The position numbers and the translations under genes are program-made. From Candidatus Gastranaerophilales bacterium (GTDB lineage: Bacteria > Cyanobacteriota > Vampirovibrionia > Gastranaerophilales > Gastranaerophilaceae): a stretch of 64,000 bases of DNA. Below, piece by piece: positions 42,054 through 50,952 of the stretch. Location of the stretch: assembly GCA_947587615.1 (NCBI GenBank), contig CANPYC010000003.1, forward strand, positions 27,690 to 91,689, read 5' to 3'. The notes beneath the pieces are model-generated. The model was not told the DNA's origin and did not search any database. It saw nothing but the letters and a program-made list of their open reading frames with translations. The number at the start of each line of letters is the position of its first letter. The first letter of the stretch is position 1.

Positions 42054-45000
42054 ATGAACGTAAACAGGATTTCACCTGTAATGACTGAACAAACAGGTCT
42101 TAAAAAAACAAATTCCAAAACCGCAAAAGTTAACATGTCCGCTCCGCAAAATGATTCCGTAAGCTTTGAGGGAAACGGCAAAAAAAATAAAAATATATTA
42201 AAAAGAGCAGGAGTTCGTCTTGGTATGGCTTTAATGGCTCTCAGCTCAATGTTTTCAAGAACGGTTCCGGTAAATCAACCTCAACAAGTTGTATATGCTA
42301 CTGAAAGCGTAGCAACCAATCCTCTTGAAGGTCAAACAGCTTCTTCAATTAATCCTTTTGATGCAAATGAATTTAAAAAAGAACAATATCTTGATGTACC
42401 TTCTTTAACATTTGACTTTACAAATACACTTGATACAAATGTTATTCAACCTACCGTTCCTATGGTATATTTAACAAACAACAAAGAAACAGTGGATGAC
42501 GTTCAAAATGTTGACGAAATTATAACACGTATCATGCAAATTGATGAAGAAGATACGGAAACAAGAGCTCTTGCAGCGCATTCTCTTGTACAGGCAAACC
42601 CCTGGATGGTTGATGCAATTTCAAAAGAAACAGGTATTGATTACAGAGGTGGCGATATATCAAATATTCCTACCGAAGCAATTTTAAATTCACAGTTCAG
42701 CACTTCTCCTAACGGTGTATCCGTACCTTATGAACTTGACAGCAGAGGAGCAGCAAAAATTAAAGTTCTTGTTCCGAATGTTGTTCCGACTGCAAATAAT
42801 TCAAATGATGAGCCAACCGTATTAATCGGTAAATATCAATTAACTCCTAAAGACGCTCATAACCATACAACTGCGTCAGTTACAATTGATTCAACTCAAA
42901 TTATGAATGCAACTTCTGATGATGAAATATTAGACACAATTAATAAATCAATTGCCGACGCATACGGAATTGAAAATATGAATTCATTTTTAGGCGATGC
43001 AATCTGGCATGAAATTGCTTTATACAAAGATAATGATGACATTACAAAATTTGCGAGCGAATCAAACGTAAAATATGTTGTGGTAAAACATGCAATTAAA
43101 AATGACGGATTAACAATTGCATTGCCAAGAGTTGCCGTTAACGTTATGGGCAAAGAAAGCCAAAAAGATAAATTTGGCGATTTGGAACAATTCTTAAAAG
43201 CTGAAAGAAATTTAATTCCTACAATAGGCTATTTCCCGACAAGTCAAGGGGTAGTTGATTTTAATAATATCGCTAAAGAAGACAGAACTCCTATAAATGT
43301 TTTAAGCAAAGTTAAAATGCCGACAAATGAATCTTACCAAAAAGACGTTTGGGAAGGCGCTTCAATTAAAGACGCTTATGAAGTAAATCCTCAAAAATAT
43401 GAAGCTTTAGCTAAAGCAGCTTGGGATCAAATAGTTAATAATAACAACGAATTATATACTCAACAAACAAGAAATGAAATTACCGACGATTTATATGCGC
43501 CGATTGATTTCCATGAAGAAGAAGGTAATTTGCCTTTAATCAGTTTGCAACCTGTTGCAATAGCTCAATATGACGGATTTGCCTTCCCTGAAGCTCCTCA
43601 AACACCTAACGAAACAATTCCTGTAGTTCCTATTGAAACAGAAGCCCCCGAAGAAACAGAATCTGAAGAAACAGAAAAACAAACCGAAGAAACCGAAAAA
43701 CAAACCGAAGAAACCGAAAAGCAAACCGAAGAAACGGAAAAACAAACTGAAGAAACGGAACCACAAACTCCTGAAGAAACGGAACCACAAACTCCTGAAG
43801 AAACGGAACCACAAACTCCTGAAGAATCAGAAAGTGAATCAGAATCTGAATCAGAAAGTGAATCTGAATCAGAATCAGAAAGTGAAAGCGAATCCGAATC
43901 AGAGTCAGAAAGTGAATCAGAATCTGAATCAGAAAGTGAATCAGAATCAGAGTCAGAAAGTGAATCCGAATCGGAATCTGAAAGCGAATCAGAATCAGAG
44001 TCAGAAAGTGAATCCGAATCGGAATCTGAAAGCGAATCAGAATCAGAGTCAGAAAGTGAATCCGAATCGGAATCTGAAAGTGAATCAGAATCTGAATCAG
44101 AAAGTGAATCTGAATCAGAATCAGAAAGTGAATCTGAATCAGAATCAGAAAGTGAATCAGAATCTGAATCAGAAAGTGAATCTGAACCTAAGGAAAGCGA
44201 ATCAGATCCTAAAGAAAGTGAAACAGATCCAAAACAAACAGAACAAACAGACTTTGAAGACCCCGGTTATACAGATACAACCGGTACCGAAAAACAAACT
44301 GAATCAGAAAAACAAACCGAAAAACAAACCGAATCAGAAAAACAAACTGAATCAGAAAAACAAACCGAAAAACAAACCGAAAAACAAACCGAATCAGAAA
44401 AACAAACTGAATCGGAAAAACAAACTGAACCACCGACTAAACCAGAACAACCCGGCGAATCGGATAAGCCCGGTGAACAGCCAACCGAAAAAGATACTGA
44501 ATGTGCAACAGAATTTCCAATCAATCCTGATTTAGAAATACCTACATTGCCTGTATCAAACAACAGCAACAATGTACCTATTGAAAATACCGCTGAAGAA
44601 TTAAATAAAGAAATTTTTGAAACTTCCGCAGAGACAGAGGCAATAAACAATCTGCTGGACGCTCTATATTCTGATGATAGCGAAAGCTATTCACAACAAA
44701 CGCAAGCAAGCGATTTAAACAATGAAACTGCTTTTGATGCTAATTCATACGATGATGGCTCATACGATGAAAGCGCTCAAGTTTCAGCAGATGACTATAC
44801 GGGCGACTACACGCAAGATACTACTTATGATTCAGGTGCAGATGTTTCAGGTGCGGAATTTACTCCTGAAGCAGAAGAACTTGCTTCTTACTCGGATGAT
44901 TTTTCAGCAGATGCTGATGTTGCTTCAGACGTAGCTTCAGATGTTGCTTCAGATGTAGCAAATGATGAATATGCTTACAATTCAGCTTCTGAAGAACAAA

Positions 45001-45158
45001 ACGTTTCAAGCAGCGAATCAAACGATTCTAAAGAAGAAAAAGTTGAAACTAAAAAACAACAACCGACAACACAAGAAGTTGCAGATACTCCTAAGAAAAA
45101 AACAGCAAGCGCTAAAAACAACAAAGCTGCAAACAAAAAAGGCAAAAAAGATAATTAG
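42054..45158 (+). CDS. Large Ser-Glu repeat protein, probable surface or secreted protein
   Basis: A 1034-residue protein. Residues 1-45 are Ser/Thr/Asn/Lys-rich and end in [10 protein letters not shown]. Residues 50-70 ([13 protein letters not shown] region) are hydrophobic and could act as a late signal or anchor. Residues 90-500 look folded and contain [14 protein letters not shown] and other unassigned stretches. Residues 533-590 repeat TEETEKQ and PQTPEE. About 591-711 is an almost pure Ser-Glu dipeptide repeat. Residues 735-800 repeat TEKQ/ESEKQ. The end has ASDV repeats and a Lys-rich tail. The chain is extremely acidic. The layout recalls stalk-type surface proteins with SD repeats. 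Function is unknown; a terminator follows. Confidence 0.85.
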   Translation: MNVNRISPVMTEQTGLKKTNSKTAKVNMSAPQNDSVSFEGNGKKNKNILKRAGVRLGMALMALSSMFSRTVPVNQPQQVVYATESVATNPLEGQTASSINPFDANEFKKEQYLDVPSLTFDFTNTLDTNVIQPTVPMVYLTNNKETVDDVQNVDEIITRIMQIDEEDTETRALAAHSLVQANPWMVDAISKETGIDYRGGDISNIPTEAILNSQFSTSPNGVSVPYELDSRGAAKIKVLVPNVVPTANNSNDEPTVLIGKYQLTPKDAHNHTTASVTIDSTQIMNATSDDEILDTINKSIADAYGIENMNSFLGDAIWHEIALYKDNDDITKFASESNVKYVVVKHAIKNDGLTIALPRVAVNVMGKESQKDKFGDLEQFLKAERNLIPTIGYFPTSQGVVDFNNIAKEDRTPINVLSKVKMPTNESYQKDVWEGASIKDAYEVNPQKYEALAKAAWDQIVNNNNELYTQQTRNEITDDLYAPIDFHEEEGNLPLISLQPVAIAQYDGFAFPEAPQTPNETIPVVPIETEAPEETESEETEKQTEETEKQTEETEKQTEETEKQTEETEPQTPEETEPQTPEETEPQTPEESESESESESESESESESESESESESESESESESESESESESESESESESESESESESESESESESESESESESESESESESESESESESESESESESESESESESESESESESESESESEPKESESDPKESETDPKQTEQTDFEDPGYTDTTGTEKQTESEKQTEKQTESEKQTESEKQTEKQTEKQTESEKQTESEKQTEPPTKPEQPGESDKPGEQPTEKDTECATEFPINPDLEIPTLPVSNNSNNVPIENTAEELNKEIFETSAETEAINNLLDALYSDDSESYSQQTQASDLNNETAFDANSYDDGSYDESAQVSADDYTGDYTQDTTYDSGADVSGAEFTPEAEELASYSDDFSADADVASDVASDVASDVANDEYAYNSASEEQNVSSSESNDSKEEKVETKKQQPTTQEVADTPKKKTASAKNNKAANKKGKKDN
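43824..44186 (+). repeat. Ser-Glu coding repeat with a 48-bp higher-order unit
   Basis: About 60 hexanucleotide units (Ser codon plus GAA/GAG) encode a Ser-Glu run. Ser codons vary between TCA, TCT, TCC, TCG, AGT and AGC. Three copies of a 48-bp unit with the same codon order lie head to tail at 43938-43985, 43986-44033 and 44034-44081 (the last ends AGT instead of AGC). Confidence 0.92.
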
Positions 45159-45185
45159 TTAAAATTTAAAAATTATCTGAAATAT

Positions 45186-45223
45186 AATTAAGCTTCTGCA
45201 AAAAACAGAAGCTTAATTTTTTT
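45186..45223 (+). terminator. Rho-independent terminator after the Ser-Glu repeat gene
   Basis: AATTAAGCTTCTG pairs with CAGAAGCTTAATT, with a 7-base loop, followed by a T run. It probably serves both this gene and the convergent small gene. Confidence 0.9.
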
Positions 45224-45231
45224 AAATTAAA

Positions 45232-45498
45232 TTATTTTTCGCAGCATTTAAAAGCAAAAGCTTGAATATGTTTAGATGGAATATTAATCCATCTGTATTC
45301 TTTTTCTTCTTGCGAATCGTGACATTTGACAATTGCGTCTTGAAGCGTAACAATGTCTTTGTAGCAAGTGTCTTCATCTTTTTTGAAATTACATTTTGTT
45401 AATTTTCCTTCAAATTTTGCATATCCTGTTGAGCAAATTAAAATGTCGGATTCAGTATGTTTAACAAGTTCGTAAATTGCTTCATAAGTTTTACACAT
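45232..45498 (-). CDS. Small Cys-rich protein, unknown
   Basis: The ATG at 45498 is used because AAGGAG lies just upstream; an upstream in-frame ATG at 45555 has none. The product is 88 residues with seven Cys (MCK, ILICST, TKCNF, DTCYK, VKCHD, FKCCEK). It has no signal peptide, and hydrophobic strands such as SDILICSTGYAKFEGKLTKC. The Cys pattern might bind metal, but no known motif is recognised. It stands alone. Confidence 0.65.
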   Translation of the reverse strand: MCKTYEAIYELVKHTESDILICSTGYAKFEGKLTKCNFKKDEDTCYKDIVTLQDAIVKCHDSQEEKEYRWINIPSKHIQAFAFKCCEK

Positions 45499-45610
45499 AA
45501 AAATCTCCTTTTTTAACTCTTGTAAGATATTAAAACAAGAGAAATTTTTATACATTGTTCAATAGTTTATATGCTCTTTATAAATTTGAATACCAAAAAA
45601 ATAAAATCAA

Positions 45611-46453
45611 TCAGCCCTTAAGCGCACCTTCCTGCGAGCCTTGAATAAAATACTTTTGCAAAGCCAAAAAGAAAACAACAATAGGAATAATTGAAACAAT
45701 TGAACCCGCCGCAACAAGTCTGTAATCAGCCGAAAAAGTACTCGATAGATTATTTATCCCAACAGGCAGAGTAAAAAGCTTTTCGTTTGTCAAGACAATG
45801 CTTGGCCATAAAAACTCGCCCCATGAGCCAATAAAAGTAAATATCACCAAAAGTGCAATTGAAGGTTTTATCATCGGAAGTAAAAGCAGATAAAATATTT
45901 GAAGCGAATTACACCCGTCTATAACAGCGCTTTGCTCAATTTCTCTCGGAATTGTTAAAAATGCCTGCCTTAAGAGGAAAATTCCAAACGCATTAACCGC
46001 AAAAGGTAAAATTAAACCTAAATAGCCCATAGTTGTTGAGTAGCTGTCAATCAAATTTAATTTAAGAGTAATTATATAAATCGGAAGCATTATTGTTTGA
46101 AAAGGTACCATAATAGTAGCTAATATTGCAAAAAAAGCAATTTTTTTACCCTTAAACTCCATCCTTGCTAAAGGATAAGCCGCTAATGCAGATAAAATAA
46201 CATTTAATATAACCGTAGCTGAAGCAACAATAAAACTATTTATAACATATCTTATAATAGGAACAAGCCTTAAAACCTCCTTGAAGTTTTCAAGCGTAAA
46301 ATCATGCGGTATAAACACGGGAGGATAAGCAAAAATATTTTCGCTTCTTCCTTTTAAGGCGGTTGATAAAAGCCATAAAAAAGGAATTAAGGATAAAGCG
46401 CAAACCGTTATTAGAGTTAAATGTATTAAAAAATTTTTTGTTTTATTTTTCAT
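45611..46453 (-). CDS. Sugar ABC transporter permease (MalG/UgpE-like)
   Basis: A 280-residue permease with six helices of the carbohydrate CUT1 family. The EAA-type loop reads EQSAVIDGCNSLQIFYLLLL followed by PMIKPS (about residue 190). The C-terminus KYFIQGSQEGALKG is characteristic of MalG-like subunits. It overlaps the partner permease by 4 bp. No binding protein or ATPase is in the window. Substrate unknown. Confidence 0.92.
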   Translation of the reverse strand: MKNKTKNFLIHLTLITVCALSLIPFLWLLSTALKGRSENIFAYPPVFIPHDFTLENFKEVLRLVPIIRYVINSFIVASATVILNVILSALAAYPLARMEFKGKKIAFFAILATIMVPFQTIMLPIYIITLKLNLIDSYSTTMGYLGLILPFAVNAFGIFLLRQAFLTIPREIEQSAVIDGCNSLQIFYLLLLPMIKPSIALLVIFTFIGSWGEFLWPSIVLTNEKLFTLPVGINNLSSTFSADYRLVAAGSIVSIIPIVVFFLALQKYFIQGSQEGALKG

Positions 46454-47319
46454 ATTGAATATTTATCCTTTTCAAAAACAAAAATATTTAAAATTGAAAA
46501 AGCCATAACAATTATAAGAAGTATAACCGCTCCTGCGCTTGCTATACCTAAATCAAGATTTTCAAACGCTTTTTCATAGATATAATAAACAATTGTTTTT
46601 GTTGAATCCAAGGGGCCGCCGTGTGTCATAACGTAAATTTCAACGAAAACCTTGAGAGCGGATATTGAGCTCATTGTGCTAACCAGAGCAATCATCGGCA
46701 TTATATGAGGAATTGTTACAAGCATGTGCTTTTTAAAACCCACTGCGCCATCAACGTCCGCTGCGTCGTACAACTCCTTAGGTACGCTCATCAATGCGCT
46801 TAAATATATCATCATATAATAACCGACACCCTTAAATATCGTAACGATTGCAACGGATATCATGGCAACCTTTGGGCTTGAAAGCCAGCCGATATGCGAT
46901 AAGCCGATACTTTCCATAAAAAAATTCAACAATCCTTCGGGTGCATAAAGCCACTTAAAGGCGATTGCAACAACGACAATTGATATAACAACCGGAAGAT
47001 AAATTATAATTTTATAAATATTTTTACCTTTAATATTCTGATTAATTAAAATTGCCAAAAACAAAGGAAAAATAACCAAAAAAGGCACGCATAAAATTAA
47101 AAAATAAAATGTGTTAACAATTGTCTTTAAAAAAAGCGGTGATTTTATAAGCTCGATATAGTTTTGAAACATTACAAAATCGGGTGAATAGATATCTTTT
47201 GAATAATCAAAAAAGCTTAAATAAATTGTTTGAAAGAAAGGAATGAAGAAAAATATTGTTAAAACAACAAATGCAGGTAATAAAAACAATAAAGCCGCTA
47301 AATTCTTTTTCGTATCCAT
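46450..47319 (-). CDS. Sugar ABC transporter permease (MalF/UgpA-like)
   Basis: A 289-residue permease with six helices. It has the N-terminal FLLPAFVVLTIFFFIPFFQT segment and an EAA-type loop KELYDAADVDGAVGFKKHML followed by VTIPHIMP (about residue 190). The later MTHGGPLDSTKTIVYYIYEK stretch is typical of MalF/UgpA-like subunits. It pairs with the downstream MalG-like gene. The two are divergent from the amidase gene and share a 94-bp intergenic region with it. Confidence 0.92.
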   Translation of the reverse strand: MDTKKNLAALLFLLPAFVVLTIFFFIPFFQTIYLSFFDYSKDIYSPDFVMFQNYIELIKSPLFLKTIVNTFYFLILCVPFLVIFPLFLAILINQNIKGKNIYKIIIYLPVVISIVVVAIAFKWLYAPEGLLNFFMESIGLSHIGWLSSPKVAMISVAIVTIFKGVGYYMMIYLSALMSVPKELYDAADVDGAVGFKKHMLVTIPHIMPMIALVSTMSSISALKVFVEIYVMTHGGPLDSTKTIVYYIYEKAFENLDLGIASAGAVILLIIVMAFSILNIFVFEKDKYSI

Positions 47320-47413
47320 ATATAAATATTATATGAATAAAAGCGAAAATTCAACAATCCGTATTAGTTATTATTAAAAAGTTGATGATAAAATTATAAT
47401 ATAGAGGGAAACC

Positions 47414-49435
47414 GTGTTTTTAAGAATACTTATAGCATTATTATTTATGTTTTTTATCGGAGTACAAAAAGCCTTTTGTGCCGATTTGTATATTGAAGAT
47501 GCTATAATAGATAACTCCGATAAAGTTATTCTAATCAGAGGCACGGGGAATTATAAGTCCGATAAAACATATACCTATACACCAAATCCCGAAAGTAATT
47601 CAACTAAGCTGATTAACAACATAACTTCTTTTACAATGTCTAATCCTTACAGATTTGTTTTGGATATTCCAAACGCTGCTTTAGCGGGTTCAAGCAGAAA
47701 TTATAAAGTTACAAACTCTAAAACAATTCAAAGCGTACAACTTGCGCAATTTAGCGCTAACCCCGATATCGCAAGAGTTGTTGTTACTCTTAAGAGTGCT
47801 GATTTATTTACAAAGTTTAAAGTATACTCAGATGGCGCTAACATAGTGCTAAAATATTCAGACCCCGTTGTTGATAATTCAATTCAATATAAATTTTACA
47901 CAACTTCGGGTGATATGGATAAAAATGCAACCTTGCAAAATACCTCCGCTGTTGTTACTTATAACAATACAGGAGAAGAGCTTGATTTAAAACCAAGGCT
48001 TCAGACAAAATATTATCTTAGCCAAATAAGCCAAAACTCTGACGGGTTAATCCTGCGGGGTCTTGGCGCTGTTTCTTATCAAAGAGCGGTCTATAATGAT
48101 GACAACACAAGCGCATATTTAATACTGGATAATGCCGATGTTGCAGCAAAGCTTGAAAATAAATCTTATAACATTCCAAGCAGCGACAGAGACATTAAGG
48201 CAACCTTGACTATTACAAAACCGACCGATAAAAAAGTAAAACTTACTCTAAACGGAGAAAATTTAAAAGATTACAGATTTGTTGTATCTCCTGACGGACA
48301 ATGCCTTTTTATTTCTCATCGGGGCTATATAATTAACACAATTTTTTCAACCAATTCTGCAAAAATTGATTCTTACAGCGTTTCAAGAACTCAAACAGGT
48401 TATAAGATTTTTGATTTTGTTTTTAATCAATCTGTTACTTATGATGTATTTGAACTTGGCGATAATTTTTATTTTGATATAAACAACTTAGGGGACTATA
48501 ATGAACAGGCTTTTGAAAAGTTCTTAAAAGATTCTGAGCTTAATATTCAGGTTATTAAAATCTCAAGTGATAAAACCCGTTTTGTAATTCCCGCAAGCGG
48601 CTTGAATTTCTCTTATGCAAATGTTGAAAGTAATGCTAAGTCAATTAAATTATGCTTTAGAGAAAAACCCGCAATTCAAAAACCGCAAACCGACCCGAAT
48701 GAAATTATAATCGTTGATAACAGCTCTAAAAATAAACCAAAGGAAAATATTAAAAATGTTAAAGACGACGAAAAGGTAGAAAGTACAGAAATATTATACA
48801 TTCCAAAAACCGATGATAAAGATAAAAAAGAAGAAAAACCGCAAAAACCCAAAAGAAAAAAAGATACAACAATAAGCTCGATGAAAAAAGTTGTAATAGA
48901 CCCCGGGCATGGAGGAGCAGATAGCGGCGCAATTGGCGGCGGGGTTTATTATGAAAAAACAATAAATCTTGAAATAGCTAAGCTGGTAGAAGAAAGATTA
49001 GCAAAAAAAGATGTCTATGTCTATATGACAAGAACAAAAGATGAAACATTATCTCTTGAAGACAGGGTTGTTTATTCAAACGAACTTAATCCTGATATAT
49101 TTGTAAGTCTTCATGCCAATTCAACCGTTAACTCGGATATAATTGGACTTGAAGTTCACTACTATAGAGAAGAAAGCTTAGAGCTTGCAAGAAGTGTTCA
49201 TGAATACTTTGCTTCTGACAAAAATCTTAAAAAATGGCAAACAAACGACAGAGGTATTATAAAATCTCGTTTTTATGTAATAAATCACACAGAATCCCCT
49301 GCAATTTTAATTGAAGTCGGCTTCTTGTCAAACAGCTCTGAGCGTGCTAAATTATTAACGAAAGACAGACAAAATGAAATTGCAGACTCTATTGTTAAAG
49401 GGATTTTGGAGTATTTAAAAGTAAATGACAAATAA
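47414..49435 (+). CDS. amiC: N-acetylmuramoyl-L-alanine amidase with AMIN-like N-terminus
   Basis: A 673-residue exported amidase that starts with GTG at 47414 after a GAGGG site. The signal peptide ends near FCA (residue 23). Two or more AMIN-like beta domains cover about 25-430. A Lys/Asp/Pro-rich linker (435-485) follows. The zinc amidase domain (490-673) has ligands in VVIDPGHGGADSG (His), TINLEIAKLVEE (Glu) and FVSLHANS (His), and the catalytic Glu in AILIEVGFLSN. It cleaves peptides from septal peptidoglycan. It overlaps murI by 11 bp. Confidence 0.93.
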   Translation: MFLRILIALLFMFFIGVQKAFCADLYIEDAIIDNSDKVILIRGTGNYKSDKTYTYTPNPESNSTKLINNITSFTMSNPYRFVLDIPNAALAGSSRNYKVTNSKTIQSVQLAQFSANPDIARVVVTLKSADLFTKFKVYSDGANIVLKYSDPVVDNSIQYKFYTTSGDMDKNATLQNTSAVVTYNNTGEELDLKPRLQTKYYLSQISQNSDGLILRGLGAVSYQRAVYNDDNTSAYLILDNADVAAKLENKSYNIPSSDRDIKATLTITKPTDKKVKLTLNGENLKDYRFVVSPDGQCLFISHRGYIINTIFSTNSAKIDSYSVSRTQTGYKIFDFVFNQSVTYDVFELGDNFYFDINNLGDYNEQAFEKFLKDSELNIQVIKISSDKTRFVIPASGLNFSYANVESNAKSIKLCFREKPAIQKPQTDPNEIIIVDNSSKNKPKENIKNVKDDEKVESTEILYIPKTDDKDKKEEKPQKPKRKKDTTISSMKKVVIDPGHGGADSGAIGGGVYYEKTINLEIAKLVEERLAKKDVYVYMTRTKDETLSLEDRVVYSNELNPDIFVSLHANSTVNSDIIGLEVHYYREESLELARSVHEYFASDKNLKKWQTNDRGIIKSRFYVINHTESPAILIEVGFLSNSSERAKLLTKDRQNEIADSIVKGILEYLKVNDK

Positions 49436-50222
49436 AGAATATATCGGTTTATTAGATAGCGGCGTAGGCGGTTTAAGCGTTTTGTCAAAAGTAGTAGATC
49501 TTATGCCGAGTGCAAATTATATATTCTTTGGTGATACAAAAAATATTCCCTACGGAACAAAAACACCTGATGAAATTTTTAATTTTACAAAAGATATATT
49601 GTATTATTTTTTAGAAAACAATGTAAAAAATGTTGTCATAGCTTGTAATACAACTTCTGCTGTTGCTTATAGCCGACTTAGAGAGGAATTTAGCGGAAAA
49701 TTAAAAATATTTCCCCTAATTCAAAGCGCAGCGCCATCTATCGCTCAGGGTTTGAATGATTATGACACGGTTGCAGTTTTAGCAACAAGAGCAACAATTA
49801 ATTCAAGAGAATATCAAAAACAAATTAATAAAATTAACCCTAAAATTAATGTTTTAGGAATTGATTGCACCGGTTTTGTTGAAATTGTTGAAAACAGGCT
49901 TTATGAAGACCCTGCTTCAATAAGGCTTATTAAATCCAAGCTTGAAATTGCAAAAAGTCACAATGCAAAAAAAGTTGTTATGGGTTGCACTCACTATCCT
50001 TATCTTGAAGAGATTTTTAAAACAATTTTTGATGTTGAATATTTTAACCCTGCTGTTTCAATTTCAAAAAAAGTTAAAAACGAAGTAAATTTAGATAATT
50101 GTAAAGATTCTAAGTTGCGTTTTGTTGTTTCAAAAAATCCCGAAGAATTTATAAAAAGCGCAAAAATGTTTTTTGAAGTTAAAGAAGCTCAACTGGTTGA
50201 TTTAAGTTATAGTTATTGCTAA
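49425..50222 (+). CDS. murI: Glutamate racemase
   Basis: A 265-residue cofactor-independent racemase that supplies D-glutamate for peptidoglycan. It has LLDSGVGGLSVL (residues 9-20), FGDTKNIPYGTK, the first catalytic Cys in VIACNTTSAVAY (about 75) and the second in VMGCTHYPYLEE (about 190). The start lies inside the end of the amidase gene, so the two wall genes are coupled. Confidence 0.95.
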   Translation: MTNKEYIGLLDSGVGGLSVLSKVVDLMPSANYIFFGDTKNIPYGTKTPDEIFNFTKDILYYFLENNVKNVVIACNTTSAVAYSRLREEFSGKLKIFPLIQSAAPSIAQGLNDYDTVAVLATRATINSREYQKQINKINPKINVLGIDCTGFVEIVENRLYEDPASIRLIKSKLEIAKSHNAKKVVMGCTHYPYLEEIFKTIFDVEYFNPAVSISKKVKNEVNLDNCKDSKLRFVVSKNPEEFIKSAKMFFEVKEAQLVDLSYSYC

Positions 50223-50828
50223 TTATTCTTCAATTTCTTCTTCAATTTCTTTTGCTTTTTTAACAATTAAATAAAATATATCCCCGCTTTTTATTTGAAC
50301 TTCTTGTCCGTATTCGACTAAAGACAGGAAAGAATCATCATAAACCTGTTTTGCGCCTGATTTTAGTCTGTTTCCTTCTTGATTTTGCGCTACACCATCA
50401 ACAAAAGAAACTCCATAGGAAAGTCCTTTGACAAAAAATCCTCCGACGGTGCTTACTCCTTTTTTTGCAATATCTTTTTTTGGTGTTTTTTTAATTTCTT
50501 CTTTATTTAAAACTTTTTTTGCATATTTTCCCATTAATTTGGGATTAATTTCATGTGTACCTTTTTTGTCAACATAGCTTGTTAAGTAGAAAAATATTTT
50601 TGCGTCCCTTTTTGCTCTTGTCGGGTCTGTTACTTTTTCAAGGGTACAGTTGATTATATCGCCCTTGATTACTTTTGTTTCATCCATTTGCCCGTCTTCA
50701 ATTACCTTAACTTTAAAAGTTTCTGTTGGGTTTTGCGTATCAAAATCATCCAAAGCTTCAACATGAATTTTATCTGCGGCATAAACCGGGGCTAATAAAA
50801 GACAAAACAAAGCAAGTAATTTTTTCAT
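50223..50828 (-). CDS. Exported protein, unknown
   Basis: A 201-residue protein with a signal peptide (cleavage after VYA, residue 17). The mature part is beta-rich at the start (KIHVEALDDFDTQNPTETFK), with a Lys-rich middle (VLNKEEIKKTPKKDIAKKG). A Gly/Val segment resembling a glycine-zipper follows (GVSTVGGFFVKGLSYGVSFV), and the tail is Glu-rich. It may be a periplasmic or envelope stress-type protein. No family is recognised. Its stop abuts the murI stop with no gap. Confidence 0.7.
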   Translation of the reverse strand: MKKLLALFCLLLAPVYAADKIHVEALDDFDTQNPTETFKVKVIEDGQMDETKVIKGDIINCTLEKVTDPTRAKRDAKIFFYLTSYVDKKGTHEINPKLMGKYAKKVLNKEEIKKTPKKDIAKKGVSTVGGFFVKGLSYGVSFVDGVAQNQEGNRLKSGAKQVYDDSFLSLVEYGQEVQIKSGDIFYLIVKKAKEIEEEIEE

Positions 50829-50952
50829 ATAATTTCCCTTAAAAACTATCTTTATATATTGAAGTTTACTATTTTTTAAGCTGAAATTGTATCGTTTTAA
50901 TAATTGAAATTAGTTTTTGGCAAAATATTTAATTTTTAAGCGTTTTATTTTT

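Noticed and set aside
43536..43814. Minus-strand open frames rich in Phe/Arg opposite the TEE/TEK repeats
   Set aside because: They are complements of the low-complexity repeat in the real plus-strand gene, with no start signal of their own.
43824..44186. CRISPR-like array
   Set aside because: The repeats are contiguous coding hexamers with no unique spacers.
43633..44535. A 300-codon plus-strand frame rich in Lys/Asn/Gln inside the Ser-Glu gene
   Set aside because: It is the +1 frame of the hexanucleotide repeat, kept open by repeat composition; the main frame continues through it with coherent flanking domains.
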